NCBI GenBank assembly: GCA_027012915.1
Contig: JALUYN010000410.1
Coordinates: forward strand, 1-11,263
Reading direction: 5' to 3'
DNA from: Cellvibrionaceae bacterium
GTDB taxonomy: Bacteria; Pseudomonadota; Gammaproteobacteria; Pseudomonadales; Cellvibrionaceae
Length of the DNA stretch: 11,263 bases
Below the pieces are notes generated by a model, which made no database searches, was not told where the DNA came from, and worked only from the letters and a program-made list of their open reading frames with translations. The position numbers and the translations under genes are program-made. Positions within the stretch are counted from its first letter, which is position 1. Each line of letters begins with the position of its first letter. This document shows positions 7,183-11,263 of the stretch, piece by piece.

Positions 7183-9309
7183 ATGAAGAAAATACTGATT
7201 TTATTGCTGCTGGCACTGGTGGTGGGGGCCTACTGGTGGCTCGGCGACGATGTGCAACTGGCGGTGGACTGGTTCCAGGCACAGTTGCATGAGCAACCGG
7301 TGAGCGCCGGTGTGCTGTTCTTCGTCGCCTATGTAGTGGTGACCGCCTTTTCTCTGCCGATTGCCGCGTTGATGACGCTGCTTGGCGGCGCCCTCTTCGG
7401 TCTTGGTTGGGGCCTGCTGATCATCTCGTTTGCCAGCAGCATTGGAGCGACCCTGGCGTTTATTCTGGCGAGAACTTTGGTGCGTGATTGGGTGCAGCAG
7501 CGCTTCGCCAATGAATTGAAAACCATCAACCGCGGCGTCGAAAAAGACGGTGCCTACTATCTGTTCACCCTGCGTTTGATCCCGGTGGTGCCTTTCTTTG
7601 CCATTAACCTGGCATTTGCGCTGACCCCAATGAAGGCCCTGACGTTCTATTGGGTGAGTCAATTGGGCATGTTGGCAGGCACCGCGGTTTTCGTAAACGC
7701 CGGTGCGGAGTTGGGCGCAGTGGAGTCCCTCAGTGCCAGTGGCATCCTCACCCCGGGGGTCATCGGCGCCTTTGTAATGCTGGCGGCACTGCCCTATGTG
7801 TTGAGGGCGTTGGTGGGACGCTTTGAGGCCTATCGTATCTACAAGCCGTTTAACAAACCCAAGCAATTTGACACCAATATGGTGGTCATTGGTGCGGGTG
7901 CCGCGGGATTGGTGACCTCCTACATTGCTGCTGCGGTGAAGGCCAAGGTCACCCTGATCGAGCGAGAGAAGATGGGTGGCGACTGCTTGAACACCGGTTG
8001 TGTTCCCAGCAAGGCGTTAATCAGCGGCGCCAAGGTGGCGAAAAATCTCGAACTCGCCACCAATCTTGGGGCGCCGAAAATTTCCGGCGGCCCGGACTTT
8101 AAGCAAGTCATGGCGCGAGTACACGGTGCTATTGAGGCCATCGAACCCCACGATTCCATCGAACGCTATACCGATCTTGGCGTCGACTGCGTGACTGGTG
8201 ATGCGCGCATTTTGTCGCCCTGGGAGGTGCAGGTGGGGGACAAGACAATCACCACTCGCAATATCGTGATCGCCGCTGGCGCGGCCCCTCGCGTACCCAA
8301 GATACCCGGTATTGAAGCCACCGATTACGTAACTTCGGAAGACTTGTGGCAAATTCAGGAGCAACCCAAACGCCTGTTGATTATGGGTGGTGGCCCCATC
8401 GGCTGTGAGTTGGCGCAGGCTTTTACTCGTCTTGGCTCGGAGGTCACTCTGATTGGCCGTGGCAAGCAATTGTTACCCAAGGAAGAAGGAGATGCGGGTG
8501 CTTTGATCGAGAAAAGTCTGGTGCGCGACGGTGCAACCGTAATGACGAGCACCGCCATCGAATCTTTCAGCAGCGACACTCTCAGTAATGACAAAGGCCC
8601 ACATTTGGCCAATTGGACGAGTAGCGATGGCAGTTCCGGCTCCGTGGAATTCGATCAGCTGCTGATTGCCATTGGTCGCGAGGCACGCACCGACCAATTC
8701 TGCGATTTCAAATTGCCAGTGACTGCGGCAGGCACTCTGGAAGTGAACGAATACCTGCAAACCCCCTACCCCAATATTTACGCCTGTGGTGACGTAGTCG
8801 GTCCTTACCAATTCACTCATGTGGCAGCACATCAGGCTTGGTATGCGTCGGTGAATGCGCTGTTTGGCAGCTTTAAAAAGTTCAAGGTGGACTACCGGGT
8901 AATTCCCCGTGTGACCTTTACCAGTCCCGAGGTGGCCAGTGTCGGTGTCACTGAAGCTGAGGCACAGGAACAGGGTCTGGAGTACGAAATCAGTCGCTAC
9001 GATCTGTCTGATCTCGATCGCGCGATCACCGACGGCTGTGCCGAAGGTTTTGTCAAAGTGGTGACCCGTAAAGGCAGCGACAAAATTTTGGGTGCCACGG
9101 TGGTGGCCGAGCACGCCGGTGAAATGCTCCCTGAGTGGGTGCTGGCCATGAAGCACGGTTTGGGACTCAACAAAATTCTGGGTACCATTCACGCCTACCC
9201 CACCTTTAATGAAGCCAATAAGTTCTTGGCAGGCGAATGGAAAAAATCACACAAACCCGAGGGTGTGTTGCGCTGGTTGCAGCGCTACCACCAATGGCTT
9301 AGAAAATGA
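7183..9309 (+). CDS. TVP38/TMEM64 membrane domain fused to FAD/NAD(P) disulfide oxidoreductase (mercuric/lipoamide reductase-like)
   Basis: A 708-residue two-domain protein. Residues 1-220 form a TVP38/TMEM64 (DedA-like) membrane domain, with helices at about 2-19, 43-64, 66-97 and 190-212 and the family motif FTLRLIPVVPFFAINLAFALT (128-148). Residues 230-708 form a class-I pyridine nucleotide-disulfide reductase: FAD GxGxxG (VVIGAGAAGL, 234-243), redox pair GGDCLNTGCVPSK (Cys268, Cys273), NAD(P) GxGxxG-like GGGPIGCELA (402-411), second FAD motif YACGDVVG (533-540), and dimerisation domain ending HAYPTFNEA (670-678). In lipoamide dehydrogenase the third position of that last motif is the catalytic His; here it is Tyr672. 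There is no heavy-metal-binding N-terminal domain and no C-terminal vicinal Cys pair, so it is not a standard MerA. The start ATG at 7183 is chosen because GAGAA at 7173-7177 is well spaced; a TTG at 7171 would consume that site. The electron acceptor is unknown. Confidence 0.93.
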   Translation: MKKILILLLLALVVGAYWWLGDDVQLAVDWFQAQLHEQPVSAGVLFFVAYVVVTAFSLPIAALMTLLGGALFGLGWGLLIISFASSIGATLAFILARTLVRDWVQQRFANELKTINRGVEKDGAYYLFTLRLIPVVPFFAINLAFALTPMKALTFYWVSQLGMLAGTAVFVNAGAELGAVESLSASGILTPGVIGAFVMLAALPYVLRALVGRFEAYRIYKPFNKPKQFDTNMVVIGAGAAGLVTSYIAAAVKAKVTLIEREKMGGDCLNTGCVPSKALISGAKVAKNLELATNLGAPKISGGPDFKQVMARVHGAIEAIEPHDSIERYTDLGVDCVTGDARILSPWEVQVGDKTITTRNIVIAAGAAPRVPKIPGIEATDYVTSEDLWQIQEQPKRLLIMGGGPIGCELAQAFTRLGSEVTLIGRGKQLLPKEEGDAGALIEKSLVRDGATVMTSTAIESFSSDTLSNDKGPHLANWTSSDGSSGSVEFDQLLIAIGREARTDQFCDFKLPVTAAGTLEVNEYLQTPYPNIYACGDVVGPYQFTHVAAHQAWYASVNALFGSFKKFKVDYRVIPRVTFTSPEVASVGVTEAEAQEQGLEYEISRYDLSDLDRAITDGCAEGFVKVVTRKGSDKILGATVVAEHAGEMLPEWVLAMKHGLGLNKILGTIHAYPTFNEANKFLAGEWKKSHKPEGVLRWLQRYHQWLRK

Positions 9310-9321
9310 TGGAACTAAAAT

Positions 9322-10434
9322 ATGACTGTTGAGAATCTGGTAAGCGAACGTTACGCCGAGGGCGCCAAAGCCAAGCAGGAGGCTCTTTGTTGCCCGGTGG
9401 ACTACGACACATCACTGCTGAAATTGTTGCCCCAGGAAATTATTGATCGGGATTATGGCTGCGGTGACCCCTCACGCTACGTGCGCGAAGGCGATACAGT
9501 GCTTGATCTCGGCAGTGGTGGCGGCAAGATCTGCTATATGGCTGCACAACTGGTGGGTGACGATGGCTTTGTCATTGGCGTCGATATGACCGACGATATG
9601 CTGGCCCTGGCCCGCTCATATCAGGAAGAGATGGCACGCACCCTGGGTAATGATCGCGTCAGTTTCCGCAAGGGCTTTATTCAGGACCTGGCGCTGGATG
9701 TGGATGCCATGAACGGCTACCTCACCGAACAGCCGGTCACCGATGTGGATTCCATGTTGGCATTGGAGAATTGGAAGGCTCAGCAGCGGCAAAGCAAACC
9801 ATTGGTGGCTGACAACAGCGTCGACCTGGTGGTGTCCAACTGCGTTCTCAATCTGGTGGCCCAGAAAGACCGCACGCAAATGCTGCAGGAGATTTTCCGG
9901 GTACTGAAGCCCGGCGGCCGTGTTGCCATATCCGATATCGTCAGCGACGAGTTTGTCCCCGAGCACTTGCAGGCTGACGCCGAACTCTGGAGCGGCTGTA
10001 TCTCTGGGGCATTTCAGGAGCAGGAATTTATTCAGGCGTTTCTCGATGCCGGTTTTGTCGGTGTGAGTTACGACAAATGGGAAGCAGAACCCTGGCAAGT
10101 GGTGGAAGGCATTGAGTTTCGCTCAGTGACTCTGACAGCGGTCAAACCCAGTCGCGACAATTTATACGATGCCGGTCAGGCGTTGGTATATCGCGGCCCG
10201 TTCCAGCAGGTGCAAGATGATCTTGGCAATCGCTATGTACGCGGTGAGCGCACGGCAGTGTCGAAGCGCACCTTTGATCTGCTCACCAGTCAGGATTTCG
10301 GCGAAGCCTTTATAGGAGTTGAACCTGCTGAAGAGCAAAATCTGGGGTGCTTCTGCAAGCCCGCCGGTACCTTGCGTCCAGCCTCAGAAACGAAAGGTGA
10401 TGTTCACAAAGGCGATACCGGTGGTTGCTGCTAA
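9322..10434 (+). CDS. ArsM/AS3MT-like SAM-dependent methyltransferase with Cys-rich C-terminus
   Basis: A 370-residue class-I methyltransferase. Motif I is VLDLGSGGGK (60-69), followed by the acidic ribose-binding strand VIGVDMTDDM (84-93). Cysteines that coordinate As(III) in AS3MT/ArsM are in their usual contexts: YGCG (Cys47), SNCVLNL (Cys174) and WSGCISGA (Cys226), with a vicinal Cys23-Cys24 near the N-terminus. An insert of roughly 35 residues (about 126-163) separates motif II from the SNC block compared with human AS3MT. The extra C-terminal region (about 270-370) contains YRGPFQQVQDDLGNRYVRG and ends in a tail with Cys343-x-Cys345 and a terminal GGCC (Cys369-Cys370). The family makes arsenite methyltransferase the obvious guess, but the insert and C-terminal module mark a distinct subfamily whose substrate is not certain. 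GGA at 9311-9313 serves as ribosome site. The 12-bp gap from the reductase gene indicates one operon. Confidence 0.88.
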   Translation: MTVENLVSERYAEGAKAKQEALCCPVDYDTSLLKLLPQEIIDRDYGCGDPSRYVREGDTVLDLGSGGGKICYMAAQLVGDDGFVIGVDMTDDMLALARSYQEEMARTLGNDRVSFRKGFIQDLALDVDAMNGYLTEQPVTDVDSMLALENWKAQQRQSKPLVADNSVDLVVSNCVLNLVAQKDRTQMLQEIFRVLKPGGRVAISDIVSDEFVPEHLQADAELWSGCISGAFQEQEFIQAFLDAGFVGVSYDKWEAEPWQVVEGIEFRSVTLTAVKPSRDNLYDAGQALVYRGPFQQVQDDLGNRYVRGERTAVSKRTFDLLTSQDFGEAFIGVEPAEEQNLGCFCKPAGTLRPASETKGDVHKGDTGGCC

Positions 10435-10450
10435 TCGGCCTTCAACATAA

Positions 10451-10533
10451 CCCCCGTTACCCCCGCGAACAAGGTGAATTGCCGAAGGCAAGAGAGAGTG
10501 CCCTGGGGTAAGCGGGGACCCCATCAATTCACC
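10451..10533. repeat. Interlocked inverted repeats in the convergent gap between the methyltransferase gene and rpiA
   Basis: GGTGAATTG (10473-10481) pairs perfectly with CAATTCACC (10525-10533). CCCCGTTACCCC (10452-10463) pairs with GGGGTAAGCGGGG (10505-10517) with one bulged base. The arms alternate (A-B-A'-B'), so the two stems cannot nest. Smaller hairpins TTGCC-gaa-GGCAA (10479-10491) and GGGG-a-CCCC (10514-10522) overlap these arms. No T-run follows any stem, so this is not a classic intrinsic terminator, although it probably marks the end of both convergent transcripts. Confidence 0.55.
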
Positions 10534-10537
10534 ACCA

Positions 10538-11209
10538 CTACTTACGAATAATCTCCACCCCAGAATCACGTCCCAGCATCATCACATCCGCATTGCGCTG
10601 TGCAAACAAGCCATTGGTTACCACACCGACGATCTGATTGATCTGCTCTTCCAACTTCTTGGGGTTGCTGATCTGCATATTGTGTACATCGAGAATCACA
10701 TTGCCGTTGTCGGTCACACAGCCCTGGCGATACACCGGGTCACCACCCAGCTTCACCAATTCACGGGCCACATGCGAGCGCGCCATGGGAATCACTTCCA
10801 CCGGCAGCGGGAAGGCGCCCAGAGTCTCCACCCACTTGCTGCCATCGGCGATGCAGACAAACTCGTCGGCCACGGCGGCAACAATCTTTTCACGGGTCAG
10901 GGCCGCACCACCGCCCTTGATTAATTCCAGATCCGGGTTGGTCTCATCGGCACCATCCACATACACAGCCATACCATCAACCGCATTCAAGTCGTACACG
11001 GGAATGCCGTGGTTCTTCAGGCGCTCGGCAGAGGCCTCGGAACTGGCCACGGTACCGTCGAAGGTGCCCTTGATTTCAGCCAGGTAGTCGATGAAGTAGT
11101 TGGCGGTAGAACCAGTGCCGACTCCAACAATACTGTCGCTGTCGAGTTTCGGTTGGATGTAATCAACGGCCGCTTTGGCGACAGCCTGTTTCAATTCGTC
11201 CTGGGTCAT
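10538..11209 (-). CDS. rpiA: Ribose-5-phosphate isomerase A
   Basis: A 223-residue cytosolic enzyme that interconverts ribose 5-phosphate and ribulose 5-phosphate in the non-oxidative pentose phosphate pathway. The N-terminal [10 protein letters not shown] matches E. coli RpiA (219 aa). The phosphate-binding VGVGTGSTA (28-36), VASSEAS (54-60), YVDGADE with Asp85 and Asp88, and [12 protein letters not shown] with Lys98 and Glu107 correspond to E. coli Asp81, Asp84, Lys94 and the catalytic base Glu103, all shifted by four. [10 protein letters not shown] and [11 protein letters not shown] are also conserved. The ATG at 11207-11209 is preferred over an in-frame ATG at 11225-11227: it reproduces the family start and has AGAGAG upstream, while the earlier one has no ribosome site. 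It is convergent with the methyltransferase gene. Confidence 0.97.
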   Translation of the reverse strand: MTQDELKQAVAKAAVDYIQPKLDSDSIVGVGTGSTANYFIDYLAEIKGTFDGTVASSEASAERLKNHGIPVYDLNAVDGMAVYVDGADETNPDLELIKGGGAALTREKIVAAVADEFVCIADGSKWVETLGAFPLPVEVIPMARSHVARELVKLGGDPVYRQGCVTDNGNVILDVHNMQISNPKKLEEQINQIVGVVTNGLFAQRNADVMMLGRDSGVEIIRK

Positions 11210-11255
11210 GGGGCTCTCTGGTTGCATGAATCGGTGGATAGGTAAGAGGGTGTCT

Positions 11256-11261
11256 ATTATA
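11256..11261 (-). promoter_or_regulatory. -10 box of the rpiA promoter
   Basis: A perfect TATAAT on the minus strand lies about 47 bp before the chosen rpiA start, giving a predicted leader of about 40 nt. The -35 element would fall just outside the right edge and cannot be checked. Confidence 0.6.
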
Positions 11262-11263
11262 GG

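Noticed and set aside
8473..9192. A 239-codon minus-strand frame opposite the reductase gene
   Set aside because: It has no recognisable domain and lies wholly antisense to well-conserved reductase motifs on the plus strand.
7183..9309. Annotation as mercuric reductase (merA)
   Set aside because: No N-terminal heavy-metal domain, no C-terminal vicinal cysteines and no mer genes nearby; only the flavoprotein fold and the CxxxxC pair are shared.
11225..11227. Upstream ATG as the rpiA start (229 residues)
   Set aside because: It has no ribosome site and adds six residues absent from E. coli RpiA; the ATG at 11207-11209 restores the family N-terminus.

Overview
The window reads as chromosomal DNA of a gammaproteobacterium, most likely a marine Pseudomonadales/Cellvibrionales-type organism (inferred from protein resemblance and gene order; no rRNA is present to confirm it). 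The trxA-rho-ubiD neighbourhood matches the one known from Pseudomonas, and OxyR, Rho, UbiD, TrxA and RpiA all look like E. coli or Pseudomonas housekeeping proteins. Genes are dense, with no prophage, CRISPR, tRNA or rRNA.

Layout, left to right. (1) An oxyR gene on the minus strand runs off the left edge and lacks about 13 C-terminal codons. It is divergent from (2) a plus-strand FemAB/GNAT-like acyltransferase of the DUF482 type. This gene converges on (3) minus-strand ubiD (ubiquinone biosynthesis). (4) A plus-strand MscS-type channel gene is wedged between ubiD and rho and ends in a bidirectional terminator. (5) A 77-bp MITE-like inverted-repeat element lies just beyond the rho stop codon. 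(6) Minus-strand rho has a leader of about 200 nt and a candidate promoter. (7) Minus-strand trxA has its own promoter and a 16-bp perfect terminator hairpin. (8) A plus-strand two-gene unit follows, divergent from trxA. It encodes a TVP38/TMEM64 membrane domain fused to a flavin disulfide reductase, then, 12 bp later, an ArsM-like methyltransferase with a cysteine-rich tail. (9) A convergent gap holds interlocked inverted repeats. (10) Minus-strand rpiA has a perfect -10 box at the right edge.

Most of the window is core metabolism and information processing: oxidative stress sensing, thiol redox, transcription termination, quinone synthesis, osmotic protection and the pentose phosphate pathway. 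The part most worth attention is the two-gene unit at 7183-10434. The reductase has the CxxxxC redox pair but carries Tyr where lipoamide dehydrogenases have the catalytic His. The methyltransferase has the cysteines that bind As(III) in AS3MT/ArsM, plus extra vicinal and CxC cysteines. Together they suggest a membrane-linked redox and methylation system for a thiophilic metalloid or another soft substrate. That function is inference; only the family assignments are read from the sequence.
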